64,000 bases of DNA from Paenibacillus silvisoli (GTDB lineage Bacteria; Bacillota; Bacilli; Paenibacillales; Paenibacillaceae): positions 4,446,001 to 4,510,000 of the forward strand of contig NZ_CP133017.1 of the NCBI RefSeq assembly GCF_030866765.1, written 5' to 3'. A program made the position numbers and the translations under genes. This document shows, in pieces, positions 8,175 through 16,568 of this stretch (positions within the stretch are counted from its first letter, which is position 1; each line of letters opens with the position of its first letter). The notes under the pieces were generated by a model, which was not told the DNA's origin, searched no databases, and saw only the letters and a list, made by a program, of their open reading frames with translations.

Positions 8175-10805
8175 TTAGCTGGCAAGCACAATCGTCAATT
8201 GGCTGCCCGCTTCCAAACGAACCTGCTCCTCAAACCGAATCGTATTGCCGTCGCGCGTAACGGCCATCGGAACGCCGTCCACGGCAACGTCAGCTTTCTT
8301 CTTGCCGGAAAGCAGCTCGCTGGCGAAGCTGTCCAGCGCCATTTCGCCGTAGCGGACATCCAACCGGATCGTGCCATGCTCGTGCTTGAAGTTGCCCCAT
8401 GCCGTATTCAGCGACCAGAAGCTGCTGAAGCTGTCGGCGTTTAGCTGCGGGCTGAAGCCGATATGGCCCTTCAACGAATCGTACTCGAAGCCGCTCAGCG
8501 AAAGCAGCAGCGCATACGAAGCCATCGATCGCGCATAGTTGCTGCCGCACTCCATTTCGTTCCACGGATTTCGGCGTTCGCCGTCGTAACGGTCGCGGAT
8601 CGCTTTGGCCGCCGTCAGCCCTTCCTCGAGCAAGCCTTCATAGATCATATGGCAGGCCGCTTGATACTCGAAGCCGTTCATCGTCTCGTCCGCATAAGGA
8701 ACCGGCACCTTCGGGCTGTTCCCGTTCGGCCATGTGGAGATGATGAGGCCTTTCTCGTCGTTGAGCGAGTAAATCCGGCATGCGTTCGGGTAATCGCGGA
8801 TCGTTTCCTTGAAGTTGTAGGCGTAAATCGACTCCAGCGCCTTCTTCACTTTCGGACGGTCGAATACGTAGCCGATGCCGACGACATGCGCATGCCACTG
8901 CCCCAGCACCTGATCGATATGGCAGCCTTCGCCGATCTGGTATTTGATCTCTTCCAGCTCCGCGTCGATCGGGAACCGTTCGTCCTGCAGATCGATCAGC
9001 TGGTGATAAAATTCGCCGTTGAACAGATGCTCATCGACCCATTTGCGGCCGTTATCGCACAGCTCGCGATACTTCGCGCCCGCTTCGTCACCCAAAGCCT
9101 CCGCCATTTCCGAAGCGCAGCGCAGCGCGCTTTGGTACATGCCGCTGATGTACGCGTTCGGGCCGTAAATCTCTACGTCCAGCGTATGATGCTGCACGCC
9201 CTCCATCACGCCGTCGCCATCAAGGTCCCACCAATCCGTATTCGTCGGCTCCCATGCAAACTCAAGCGATTTCTTCACCTTTGGCCAAATTGCCTTCAGC
9301 CACTCCGTGTTCCCGGATATTTTCCACTGCTGGTACGCCTTGATGACGGTGCCCATCTGCCCGTCCGCCGCCGCTCTATGCGGTCCCGCGCAATCCGACG
9401 CGTCCTTCAACGTACGCTCGGCCGGCAGCATCATGCGGAACGCCATTTTGCCGTTATCGTACATCGTGTGCTTATATTTGATGTCGACCATCGACCTGGC
9501 GAGCGCCGGGAATAGAAACGGCGTGACTTGCTCATAGTTCCAAACATGCGTGCAGGTGCCTTCGCAGCTGCCTTCCTCGGCATGAACGCCTTCGAAGCCG
9601 TAAAGCGTGCCGTCCGGAAGACGCAGACAGGTCGAGGATTTAAGAATCGAAATATTGCTCGCGACCGCATCCACCACATAATCCGGCAGCGTGGAGCTGA
9701 ACAGCGTTTCTTTGAACAGCAGCGACTCGCGATAAAGCCGATCCGCGTTCTTCCACGCATAAGCGGCCGACTCCGTCGAATCCGCGAACAGCGTCGCGTA
9801 GTAGTTTTTCCAGCTCGGCGGCTCGCATGGCGTGCCATCCTCGTTCACGCCAGGGTTCCAGAAGTTGACGTAGTTCGGGAAGCTCCACGTGATCATGAAG
9901 CGGAACGTCCCCTTCTCGCCCGGCGCAAGCGTTTTGTGGCTGCTCAGCAAAGCGATGTCTTTGCTGTTGTGCGTGGCTACCGGCGCAAGCTCGCGAATCT
10001 CGTTATAATTGCGCTCCTTGAAACGGCCGGGCGCGGCAAACTCCTTCCAGAAGACGGTCAAATTATCGAACCAGCCTCCGCGGTACCAGTAGGTCTGCCA
10101 GGAGCAGTCGCCGGCATCGGCATCGGTGCTGAGCGTCAGGTCGCCGTATTCCCTGTCATCCGGCCCGTAATGCGTCGAGAACAGCTTAATTCCTTTGAAA
10201 TCGCCGTAATCCGCAACAAACTCGTTCCGCGCGTCCTTGGCAAACGGGTTCGTCAAATTGCCGACCAAACTTATATCGAGCGGCTCGCCGGACGTATTCG
10301 TCACTTCGTATGTGAATATAGCCGCAGGTAGAGACGAATCCTTGTCATTGAGCGGAATGAGCGGGTTGAATGCCGTCAGCTTCACCTGCAGCGGCACCGT
10401 GTCGTCGATGAACTCGATTTCGCCGAACGGATACTCGCCTTTGAACGACGTGGACTTAAAATGCGGGAAGCCCGACAAGCTCTCGCGCTCCACGCCGAAG
10501 CCGAAGCCCGTAAACCGTCCTTTGCCGGTGCCGGAATATTGCGGATGCAAATCGCCGTGAAGCACTTTCGCCACGCGAACCTCGCCTTGATGCTCCGCTT
10601 TAATCGCGAAGAACGTAAACCCGTTGTAGCTGTTCTTGTTCGGACGATTGAAAATTTCCCAGTCGATCAATCTCCCGTTCCCCGCAAGCCCGATGCTGCC
10701 TGTGCCGATGCCGCCGAGCGGGAACGAAATCTCGTTCGTTTTGCTGCCCCGATACGTAAAATCCTTCTCCATCCTGTACAGTTCACTCAGCGTCTTCATG
10801 GTCAT
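8175..10805 (-). CDS. GH116-family glycoside hydrolase (GBA2-like N domain plus DUF608)
   Basis: An 876-residue cytoplasmic glycosidase with no signal peptide. The N-terminal half is the beta-rich GBA2/GH116 N domain (EISFPLGGIGTGSIGLAGNG) and the C-terminal half the (alpha/alpha)6 catalytic domain. Candidate catalytic residues are the nucleophile Glu425 in HVWNYEQVTPFLFP and the acid/base Asp543 in HHTLDVEIYGPNAY, by analogy with GH116 enzymes. Known members cleave beta-glucosides, beta-xylosides or N-acetylglucosaminides. It is the last gene of the binding protein-permease operon, so it probably hydrolyses the sugar imported by that system. GAGGAGG lies 11 bases before the ATG; a second ATG six bases downstream is also possible. 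Confidence 0.9.
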   Translation of the reverse strand: MTMKTLSELYRMEKDFTYRGSKTNEISFPLGGIGTGSIGLAGNGRLIDWEIFNRPNKNSYNGFTFFAIKAEHQGEVRVAKVLHGDLHPQYSGTGKGRFTGFGFGVERESLSGFPHFKSTSFKGEYPFGEIEFIDDTVPLQVKLTAFNPLIPLNDKDSSLPAAIFTYEVTNTSGEPLDISLVGNLTNPFAKDARNEFVADYGDFKGIKLFSTHYGPDDREYGDLTLSTDADAGDCSWQTYWYRGGWFDNLTVFWKEFAAPGRFKERNYNEIRELAPVATHNSKDIALLSSHKTLAPGEKGTFRFMITWSFPNYVNFWNPGVNEDGTPCEPPSWKNYYATLFADSTESAAYAWKNADRLYRESLLFKETLFSSTLPDYVVDAVASNISILKSSTCLRLPDGTLYGFEGVHAEEGSCEGTCTHVWNYEQVTPFLFPALARSMVDIKYKHTMYDNGKMAFRMMLPAERTLKDASDCAGPHRAAADGQMGTVIKAYQQWKISGNTEWLKAIWPKVKKSLEFAWEPTNTDWWDLDGDGVMEGVQHHTLDVEIYGPNAYISGMYQSALRCASEMAEALGDEAGAKYRELCDNGRKWVDEHLFNGEFYHQLIDLQDERFPIDAELEEIKYQIGEGCHIDQVLGQWHAHVVGIGYVFDRPKVKKALESIYAYNFKETIRDYPNACRIYSLNDEKGLIISTWPNGNSPKVPVPYADETMNGFEYQAACHMIYEGLLEEGLTAAKAIRDRYDGERRNPWNEMECGSNYARSMASYALLLSLSGFEYDSLKGHIGFSPQLNADSFSSFWSLNTAWGNFKHEHGTIRLDVRYGEMALDSFASELLSGKKKADVAVDGVPMAVTRDGNTIRFEEQVRLEAGSQLTIVLAS

Positions 10806-10839
10806 AAACTCGCTTGCCTCCTCGCGAATGTTAACTAAG

Positions 10840-11724
10840 CTACAGCTTCAAGCCGCCGGCGGTAATGCCTTCGACGAGATACTTTTGGCCGAAAATATAA
10901 AACAATAACGGTACGGTCAACGACAGCGTCACGCCAGCCAAAATCGCCGACAGATTGCCGGAGCCGAACGTTCCGTTCAGCACGGTCATGCCGAGCGGAA
11001 GCGTCATTTTCTCGAACGTGTTCAAAAAAATGAGCGGACGGAAGAAGTCGTTCCAGTTGCCGATAAACGTCATGACCGAGGTTACCGCCACCGCAGGGAA
11101 CACCATCGGCAAAATAACCTTCAGAAACACCCACATCCGGCTGGCGCCGTCCATATAGGCCGCTTCGTCATACGTCGTGGAAATCGTCATCATCATCTGC
11201 CGGATCATGAAGATCCCGAGCGGATTGATAAGCGCGGGCAGAATAAGCGCCCAGTGCGTATCGACCAAGCCCAGCTTGGAGATGAGAATGAACTGCGGAA
11301 TGATCGTCACCTGCCCCGGAATCATTAAGCCCGCGAGAAAAATAAGAAAGATCGCGTTGCGGCCGGCAAACGAAATGCGGGAGAACGCGAATGCCGCCAT
11401 GCTGGATATGAAAATATGGCCGACGACGATAATGAGCGCGATTTTCAAGCTGTTGAAGATGAAGCTCGCAAACGGCACCTGATCGAACACTTGGCCGTAG
11501 CTCGAAGCGTTGAACGCGGTCGGGAATATCGCCGGCGGCAGCGAGAAGGATTCCTGCGGCAGCCGCAGCGAGGTGGAGATCATCCATAGAAACGGAGCCA
11601 GCATCAGAAACGACAATAGCAGCAGGAACCCGTCCAGCACGAAACCGCGCGCCGCGCGTCGACGCGTATGAACCCGGATTTCACGGTTCGTCATTACGCC
11701 GGCCATTTTAACCTCACCGTTCAT
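10840..11724 (-). CDS. Carbohydrate ABC transporter permease (MalG type)
   Basis: A 294-residue inner-membrane permease with six hydrophobic helices. The EAA loop is visible as YDEAAYMDGASRMWVFLKVILP, where the ATPase docks. The C-terminus KYLVEGITAGGLKL is typical of MalG-like subunits. The start is ATG at 11724 rather than the GTG 12 bases earlier, since TTAGGAGG lies 11 bases before the ATG and overlaps the GTG. No ATPase gene is in the operon, so a shared MsmX-type ATPase elsewhere is expected. Confidence 0.92.
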   Translation of the reverse strand: MNGEVKMAGVMTNREIRVHTRRRAARGFVLDGFLLLLSFLMLAPFLWMISTSLRLPQESFSLPPAIFPTAFNASSYGQVFDQVPFASFIFNSLKIALIIVVGHIFISSMAAFAFSRISFAGRNAIFLIFLAGLMIPGQVTIIPQFILISKLGLVDTHWALILPALINPLGIFMIRQMMMTISTTYDEAAYMDGASRMWVFLKVILPMVFPAVAVTSVMTFIGNWNDFFRPLIFLNTFEKMTLPLGMTVLNGTFGSGNLSAILAGVTLSLTVPLLFYIFGQKYLVEGITAGGLKL

Positions 11725-11768
11725 CTTCGCGTGCACCTCCTAATAAGCAGCAGCATGGCTTGACCTGG

Positions 11769-12656
11769 CTACTCCTGATCATACGAAACCCATTTCTTGC
11801 TAAGCCCGAACTGCAGCGCCGTAATGGCCAGGATGGCTAGAAACAGGCTGATGGACACCGTCGACGCATACCCCATCTGGTGCTTCTGGAACGCGATCTC
11901 ATAGATGTACATGTTCACGGAACGGGATGCGTCGCCCGGACCTCCGCCCGTAATCAGGTAAGGCTCGTCGAAAATTTGCGTCGTGCCGATCAGCGTCGTA
12001 ACGAGGACGAAGAACAGCATCGGCGAAAGCATCGGAAGCGTAATGTTCATGAATCGCTGCAGCTTGCCCGCGCCGTCGATTTCGGCCGCTTCGTACAGCG
12101 ACTCCGGAATATTTTGCAGGCCGATAAAATAGTAGAGAAACGCATTCCCGATAAACTTCCAGAAGCTATAGATGGCGACCGCCAGATAGACCCAGTTCGG
12201 AGACTGCATCCACGGAATGCCTTCGATGCCGAACAAGCCGAGGAAGTAGTTCAAGATGCCGAATTCCTTATTGAAAATGAACGACCAAGCCGTCGCTACG
12301 GCCGCCGACGTCGCCAGGACCGGGAAATAGAAGATGGTCCGGTAAAAATATTTCAGTCCTTTGGCGATTTTCCGCTGTACGGCAAGCGCGAGCAGCAGGC
12401 CCAATATGACATGAAGCGGCGTCAGAATCAGAACGAATTTCAGCGTGTTCCAGTAAACCAGGCCGAGCCGGTCGTCATCGAAGAACGCCTTGAAATTGTC
12501 GAAGCCGATAAATTGGGACGGGGTGATGACATTGTATTTCGTAAAGCTGAGAATGAGCGATGCGATGACCGGCTCGGCTATAAAGACAAGAAACAATAGC
12601 AGTGCGGGGGCCAGAAACAAGTAACCTACGAGCAAATCTTTGGATTTCTTCGTCAT
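11769..12656 (-). CDS. Carbohydrate ABC transporter permease (MalF type)
   Basis: A 295-residue membrane permease with six helices and the EAA motif YEAAEIDGAGKLQRFMNITLPMLSP. It forms a heterodimer with the MalG-type subunit encoded 45 bases downstream. The ATG has GGAGGGATC eight bases upstream. It follows the binding-protein gene across an intercistronic hairpin. The operon position together with GH116 and a divergent LacI regulator indicates uptake of an oligosaccharide or beta-glycoside. Confidence 0.92.
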   Translation of the reverse strand: MTKKSKDLLVGYLFLAPALLLFLVFIAEPVIASLILSFTKYNVITPSQFIGFDNFKAFFDDDRLGLVYWNTLKFVLILTPLHVILGLLLALAVQRKIAKGLKYFYRTIFYFPVLATSAAVATAWSFIFNKEFGILNYFLGLFGIEGIPWMQSPNWVYLAVAIYSFWKFIGNAFLYYFIGLQNIPESLYEAAEIDGAGKLQRFMNITLPMLSPMLFFVLVTTLIGTTQIFDEPYLITGGGPGDASRSVNMYIYEIAFQKHQMGYASTVSISLFLAILAITALQFGLSKKWVSYDQE

Positions 12657-12685
12657 GCCAGCTCGATCCCTCCGTTCACGAACAA

Positions 12686-12723
12686 GGGGAGCCGCAGCGG
12701 ACCGAAGCCCGCTGCGGCTTCCC
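12686..12723 (-). other. Intercistronic stem-loop between binding protein and permease genes
   Basis: A 15-base arm (GGGGAGCCGCAGCGG) pairs with CCGCTGCGGCTTCCC around an eight-base loop, with one mismatch. There is no T-run, so it is more likely an mRNA-stabilising or processing hairpin that raises the binding-protein message over the permeases than a full terminator. Confidence 0.7.
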
Positions 12724-12729
12724 TGCGAA

Positions 12730-14016
12730 TTAGTTCTTCAGCACCTTATCGATCTCTTCTTTCGCCTTCTTCATTGCGGTCGCCGCATCGGATTGGTTCG
12801 CCAGGATAAGGCCCATGTAGCGGTTGAAGATGGATTCGACATCCGCGTATTGAACCGGCGATTCGACCGGCTTCGCAATGTCGGCGCTATCCGCGTATAC
12901 CTGCCAGTTCGATGCCGGCGTCTTCGGCAGCACCTCTTGCATGACGGAGATACGGGTAGGAATGGAAGCATCGGAGAGCGTCGTTTTTTGCGAGAAGACG
13001 CCGCCGAGGAATGCGGACAGCTTGTAGGCCGCATCCGGATATTTGGTCGCCTTCAGTACCGGGAAAGCCCCGGAGCCGAAAATAACTTTATTCGTCTTCA
13101 AGGTCGGCAGGAACTGGACGTCAACGGCGTTGAACTTGCTCTTCGCATACGTGGAGAACGGCCATTTGCCGGCCGACATCATCGCGACTTGGCCGTTCAT
13201 GAGCATTTGCGTCGCATCGTCTTTCGGGTTCGGCACCGGCGCGACTTTATATTTGTAAATCAAGTCCTGGAAGAACTGCATCAGCTCGATCGCGTTCGGA
13301 TCGTCGAGCTTGCTCGTCGTCATCGCATCGTCCATGATGCTGGCTTCGTTGTTGAACAGCCATGCGGATGCGCCGAAATAGTACGTCGGAATGGCGAAGC
13401 CGTACGTCTTCTTGCCGTCTTTCTCGGTCGTCATCTTCTGGGCGTAGGTGAGGAAGTCGTCCTTCGTCCAATCCTTAGGCGGAAGGGATAGCCCCGCTTC
13501 CTTCAACTTGTCCGTATTGAAGTGCATGACGACGTTGTTCCAGTCCCATACGAAGCCATAGGTTTTGCCGTCGATCACGAAAGGCGATTCCAGCTTCTTG
13601 TGAATGTCGTCATAATTGTCCAGCGCATCCGGATCGGCCGCCATATAGTCGTCCAGCGGGAGCAGCAGGTCCTGCTTCGCGAACATTTGGATGCCTTCGA
13701 TGGCGACGCGGATGACGTCAGGCGGGTTGCCGCCGGCGATCATCGTTTGGATTTTGTTGAAATAATCGCCCCAGGAGCTGCCGATGACTTCGATCCGTTT
13801 CACTTTAATGTTGGGGTAAAGCTTGTTGAATTCGGTTAGGATGTCTTTCAATTGCGCGTCGGAAGCGTCGCCTTTGGCCCAAACCAGCGTCAATTCGGCT
13901 TTCTCGTCGTTCGATCCGCTGGCTGGATCCGCGTTGTTGGAGGAGTTGGAGGAGCTGCATGCTGCAAGCGTAAAGCACCATACAAGAATGAGGCAGAGCA
14001 CTAGCATCTTTCTCAC
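12730..14016 (-). CDS. Sugar ABC transporter substrate-binding lipoprotein
   Basis: A 428-residue extracellular solute-binding protein (family 1). The signal peptide ends in the lipobox LAAC, followed by a Ser/Asn-rich linker. The mature domain begins ELTLVWAKGDASDAQLKDILTEFNKLYPNIKVK, typical of family 1 sugar binders. The chosen start is GTG at 14016 (encoding VRKMLVLCL); an ATG nine bases later is possible. A longer frame upstream runs through the operator sites and gives no signal peptide at its start, so it is rejected. First gene of the GH116 operon. Confidence 0.9.
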   Translation of the reverse strand: MRKMLVLCLILVWCFTLAACSSSNSSNNADPASGSNDEKAELTLVWAKGDASDAQLKDILTEFNKLYPNIKVKRIEVIGSSWGDYFNKIQTMIAGGNPPDVIRVAIEGIQMFAKQDLLLPLDDYMAADPDALDNYDDIHKKLESPFVIDGKTYGFVWDWNNVVMHFNTDKLKEAGLSLPPKDWTKDDFLTYAQKMTTEKDGKKTYGFAIPTYYFGASAWLFNNEASIMDDAMTTSKLDDPNAIELMQFFQDLIYKYKVAPVPNPKDDATQMLMNGQVAMMSAGKWPFSTYAKSKFNAVDVQFLPTLKTNKVIFGSGAFPVLKATKYPDAAYKLSAFLGGVFSQKTTLSDASIPTRISVMQEVLPKTPASNWQVYADSADIAKPVESPVQYADVESIFNRYMGLILANQSDAATAMKKAKEEIDKVLKN

Positions 14017-14121
14017 GTTTGAACACCATCCTCGATTAGTTAAAATGGATTTCTCTCGCCCGGTTACAGCGGATGTACGAGTGTGACCCACCTTTATACT
14101 TTCGATCCTCTGAGGTGCCCT

Positions 14122-14143
14122 CTTCCGTTCACGTGAACGGAAG
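14122..14143. promoter_or_regulatory. LacI-type operator O1 (perfect palindrome)
   Basis: A 22-bp perfect palindrome with core CCGTTCACGTGAACGG extended by three further paired bases on each side. The central CG and symmetric arms are typical of LacI-family operators. It lies in the leader of the binding-protein operon. Confidence 0.8.
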
Positions 14144-14177
14144 ATCGCAAAAAAAATTCGGATTGCTATGTTGCTCA

Positions 14178-14193
14178 CCGTGCACGTGAACGA
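14178..14193. promoter_or_regulatory. LacI-type operator O2 at the transcription start
   Basis: CCGTGCACGTGAACGA differs from the O1 core at two positions. It is centred 53 bp from O1 and covers the expected start of transcription downstream of the promoter at 14198-14226, so repressor binding would block initiation. Confidence 0.75.
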
Positions 14194-14197
14194 CTTC

Positions 14198-14226
14198 ATT
14201 GTAACAGCAGCACCAGTTTTTGTAAA
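14198..14226 (-). promoter_or_regulatory. Promoter of the sugar-uptake/GH116 operon
   Basis: On the minus strand TTTACA and TACAAT are separated by exactly 17 bases. The -35 hexamer is shared with a cre-like box (14221-14234), and O2 begins just downstream of the -10. The leader to the GTG start is about 175 bases. Confidence 0.7.
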
Positions 14227-14234
14227 CGCTTAAA
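14221..14234. promoter_or_regulatory. Candidate CcpA cre box
   Basis: TGTAAACGCTTAAA matches the cre pattern TGWAANCGNTNWCA with one mismatch. It overlaps the -35 of the operon promoter, where CcpA binding would repress. This suggests catabolite repression in addition to LacI control. Confidence 0.55.
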
Positions 14235-14275
14235 TTTTTCGTCGCTATTCTCTCTTATTCTCTTCCAATCGATCT

Positions 14276-14291
14276 CCGTGCACATGAACGG
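14276..14291. promoter_or_regulatory. LacI-type operator O3, beside the repressor promoter
   Basis: CCGTGCACATGAACGG is a third copy of the operator, ending five bases before the -35 of the lacI-type gene. It could mediate autoregulation and looping to O1/O2 (centre distances about 151 and 98 bp). Confidence 0.7.
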
Positions 14292-14295
14292 AACG

Positions 14296-14324
14296 TTGAC
14301 CATGTTACTATTCTAGGTTACGAT
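14296..14324 (+). promoter_or_regulatory. Promoter of the LacI-family regulator gene
   Basis: TTGACC and TACGAT are separated by 17 bases, with the gene start about 40 bases downstream. O3 abuts the upstream side. Confidence 0.6.
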
Positions 14325-14365
14325 GAAGACAATACTAGATCGAAAGTCAGGGGGACCGTAAAGCT

Positions 14366-15352
14366 ATGAAAGTAACGAGCAAGCAACTCGCCGAGCTGTG
14401 CGGTGTCACCCGCGGTACCGTCGATCGCGCCCTGAACAACAGACCCGGCGTCAGTCCGGAGACGCGCGAGAAGGTGCTGAAGGTCGCTGCCGAGTACGGC
14501 TACCGGCCGGACTTTTTGGCTCAAAGCCTCGTCAAAGGACAGACGAAGACGCTGGGCGTCGTCTTGTTCGACATTCACAACCGGATTTTCTCGCAGCTGT
14601 TCATCTCCTTCGAAGCGGAAGCGAGACGGCAAGGGTACTTTATCTACCTCGTGCTTTCGAGCAAGGATCAAGAGCTGGAGATCGAGTACATTCACAGCCT
14701 GCTGGACCGCAAGGTCGACGGCATCGCCCTCTCCCCGATCAGCATGGGCGCCAGCTTCGAAGCGCTGCTGGCCAAATCGAAGGTGCCGATCGTCACCTTC
14801 GGCAACCGGGTTTCTTCGAAAATTCCGTACGTATGGATCGACGATAAGAACGCGATCAAGGAAGCCGTTCATCACATCGCGGCCAAAGGCTACCGGCGGA
14901 TTGTATACGTGAGCCCTCCTCTCCGCTTCAAAGGGACGAGCAATATCTACGTGCCGGAGCAGCGGTACAAAGGTTTCGTTGAAGCGTGCTCGTCTTTGCC
15001 CGAGGTGTGGCATACCGTCGTTTCGGATGCCGATTATTTAGAGCACATCTTGCAGCTTATCCGGGAGCCGGGGGAGAAGCTGGCGATTCTGTGCAGCAGC
15101 GACATCTATGCGCTGGATGTGCTGCGGTTTCTGGAATCGCACGGCATCCGCGTTCCGGAGCAGGTCGGCATTATGGGCTGCGATAACATCGACATTTTGA
15201 ATTATGTTACGCCTCACCTGACGACGATCGACTTCCAGGTGGACGAGATCGGCCGCCGATCGGCCGCTATGCTGATCGATAGCATTAAGGGGGAGTCCCT
15301 CCCCGCCCGCACGCACGTCCCTTATAGCATTATTGATCGGGATTCGCTGTAA
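14366..15352 (+). CDS. LacI-family transcriptional repressor of the GH116 operon
   Basis: A 328-residue regulator. The N-terminal helix-turn-helix (TSKQLAELCGVTRGTVDRALNNRPGVSPETREKVLKVA) and hinge (YGYRPDFLAQSLVKGQTKTLGVV) are clear, followed by a periplasmic-binding-protein-like effector domain ending with the typical TTIDFQVDEIGRRSAAMLIDSI. GGGGGA precedes the ATG. It is divergent from the sugar ABC/GH116 operon, and three matching palindromes lie between them, so it very likely controls that operon and itself. The inducer is presumably a product of GH116 action or the imported sugar. Confidence 0.92.
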   Translation: MKVTSKQLAELCGVTRGTVDRALNNRPGVSPETREKVLKVAAEYGYRPDFLAQSLVKGQTKTLGVVLFDIHNRIFSQLFISFEAEARRQGYFIYLVLSSKDQELEIEYIHSLLDRKVDGIALSPISMGASFEALLAKSKVPIVTFGNRVSSKIPYVWIDDKNAIKEAVHHIAAKGYRRIVYVSPPLRFKGTSNIYVPEQRYKGFVEACSSLPEVWHTVVSDADYLEHILQLIREPGEKLAILCSSDIYALDVLRFLESHGIRVPEQVGIMGCDNIDILNYVTPHLTTIDFQVDEIGRRSAAMLIDSIKGESLPARTHVPYSIIDRDSL

Positions 15353-15369
15353 AAACGAAGCCATACAGG

Positions 15370-15420
15370 AAGAGGCTGCCCCTAAACGTCATCGCTGATG
15401 ACGAAGGGGCAGCCTCTTTT
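15370..15420 (+). terminator. Terminator of the LacI-family gene
   Basis: A long stem (AGAGGCTGCCCCT with AGGGGCAGCCTCT, plus an inner CGTCATC/GATGACG pair) is followed by TTTT. Confidence 0.9.
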
Positions 15421-15456
15421 GGCAAATGGGCTCCGCGGTAACGGTCGGATGAGCGA

Positions 15457-15640
15457 TTTGTATGATTTATCGTTCATTTGGGCCTGCAATATCGGTTGTT
15501 ATGTGCGATATGTATGAATAATCGTACAAATCGGCCCACGGTGACAGCTGTGCTTGGCTATTTGTGTGAACTTTCATACAAATAAGCCCACGGAGGCCAT
15601 TTTTTCGAGCAGCTTGTATGAAAAATCGTACATCTCCCGA
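15457..15640. repeat. Array D: four palindromic units at an exact 52-nt period
   Basis: Units of the form TTTGTATGA-n-TCGTACAAAT start at 15457, 15509, 15561 and 15613, a period of 52 each time. The half-sites TGTATGA and TC(G/A)TACA form an imperfect inverted repeat. The second and third units are followed by GCCCACGG. The rest of each 52-nt repeat is poorly conserved. It lies between convergent genes, after the lacI terminator. The same unit and period recur at 53880-54055. Confidence 0.85.
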
Positions 15641-15691
15641 TGTGGCCCGAGCGGAATTTCCGCCTAGCCGCCTAGCCGTCTTGCTGTTCCA

Positions 15692-16468
15692 TCAATCCGC
15701 CACGCGAACGTAAACCCGCTCGCCGTGTTTATCCACCGCGACGGGAGCTTCGAAGAAATCGCTGAGGCCGTCCGATGTCAGCACCTCCTCCGTGCGGCCG
15801 CTGCGCACGACTTCGCCGCCCCGAACGAGAAGCGCGTGCGTAAACACGGGCAAAATCTCCTCCGTATGGTGGGTGACATAGATCAGCGTCGGCGCATCCC
15901 GGCGCTCCGCGAGATCCTTGATACTCGCAAGCAGCCGTTCCCGGGAGAAGAGATCGAGGCCGTTGCACGGCTCATCCAAAATGAGCATCCGCGGCTTCGC
16001 CATCAGCGCGCGGGCAATGAGCAGCTTCTGCTTCTCCCCTTGCGAGCAGGTGCGGAACTCTCGGTCCCATAGATGCGTGCAGCCGAGCGTTTCCATTAAC
16101 GATCGGGCATCGGCAAGATCCTCTTCGGACACATGGTCATACAGCCCGATCGTTGCATGCTTGCCGCTGATGACGATGTTCTGCGTCCGGTCCGACGCGT
16201 AAAGCTTCTCCTGCAGCGACGTGCTGACCCAGCCGATCTCTTTGCGCAGCGCCCGCAGATCGACCTCGCCGAATCGGTGGCCGAGCACGCTGACGGAGCC
16301 TTCCGACGGCCAGAAATAGCCGTTCACCAGGTTCAGCAGCGTCGTTTTGCCGGAGCCGTTCAATCCGAGCAGCGCCCAATGCTCGCCCGGGGCAACCTGC
16401 CAGCTCACATCCTTCAGCAGCGTGAGCGGGCCGTTGCGCCAAGTAACATGTTGAATATCGATGATCAT
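15692..16468 (-). CDS. ABC transporter ATP-binding protein (YlmA-like)
   Basis: A 258-residue ATPase with Walker A GLNGSGKTTLLNLVNG, signature TCSQGEKQKLLIARALM, Walker B MLILDEPCNGLD and switch His in LIYVTHHTEEILPVF. The CSQGE-type signature and HHTEE element resemble B. subtilis YlmA, a stand-alone ATPase. No permease is adjacent. The start is the ATG giving MIIDIQHVTWRNG; AAGGAG lies 13 bases upstream, a little far, so the start is moderately sure. Role unknown; no evidence ties it to neighbouring genes. Confidence 0.85.
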   Translation of the reverse strand: MIIDIQHVTWRNGPLTLLKDVSWQVAPGEHWALLGLNGSGKTTLLNLVNGYFWPSEGSVSVLGHRFGEVDLRALRKEIGWVSTSLQEKLYASDRTQNIVISGKHATIGLYDHVSEEDLADARSLMETLGCTHLWDREFRTCSQGEKQKLLIARALMAKPRMLILDEPCNGLDLFSRERLLASIKDLAERRDAPTLIYVTHHTEEILPVFTHALLVRGGEVVRSGRTEEVLTSDGLSDFFEAPVAVDKHGERVYVRVAD

Positions 16469-16568
16469 CGTAATCCGTAAACTCCTTCCGTCATGCGCCT
16501 GTGACTCTATTTTACGCCTAACGGGGAGATAGCTCAATTCTAGCGGCTTCTGCTAGAAACGCTTCCGC

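Noticed and set aside
8463-9515. A 350-codon frame antisense to the GH116 gene
   Set aside because: Antisense shadow in GC-rich coding DNA; composition is unlike a protein and the GH116 motifs on the other strand are clear.
14017-14199. Longer start for the sugar-binding lipoprotein
   Set aside because: It would read through two LacI-type operators and put 60 non-signal residues before the lipoprotein signal peptide.
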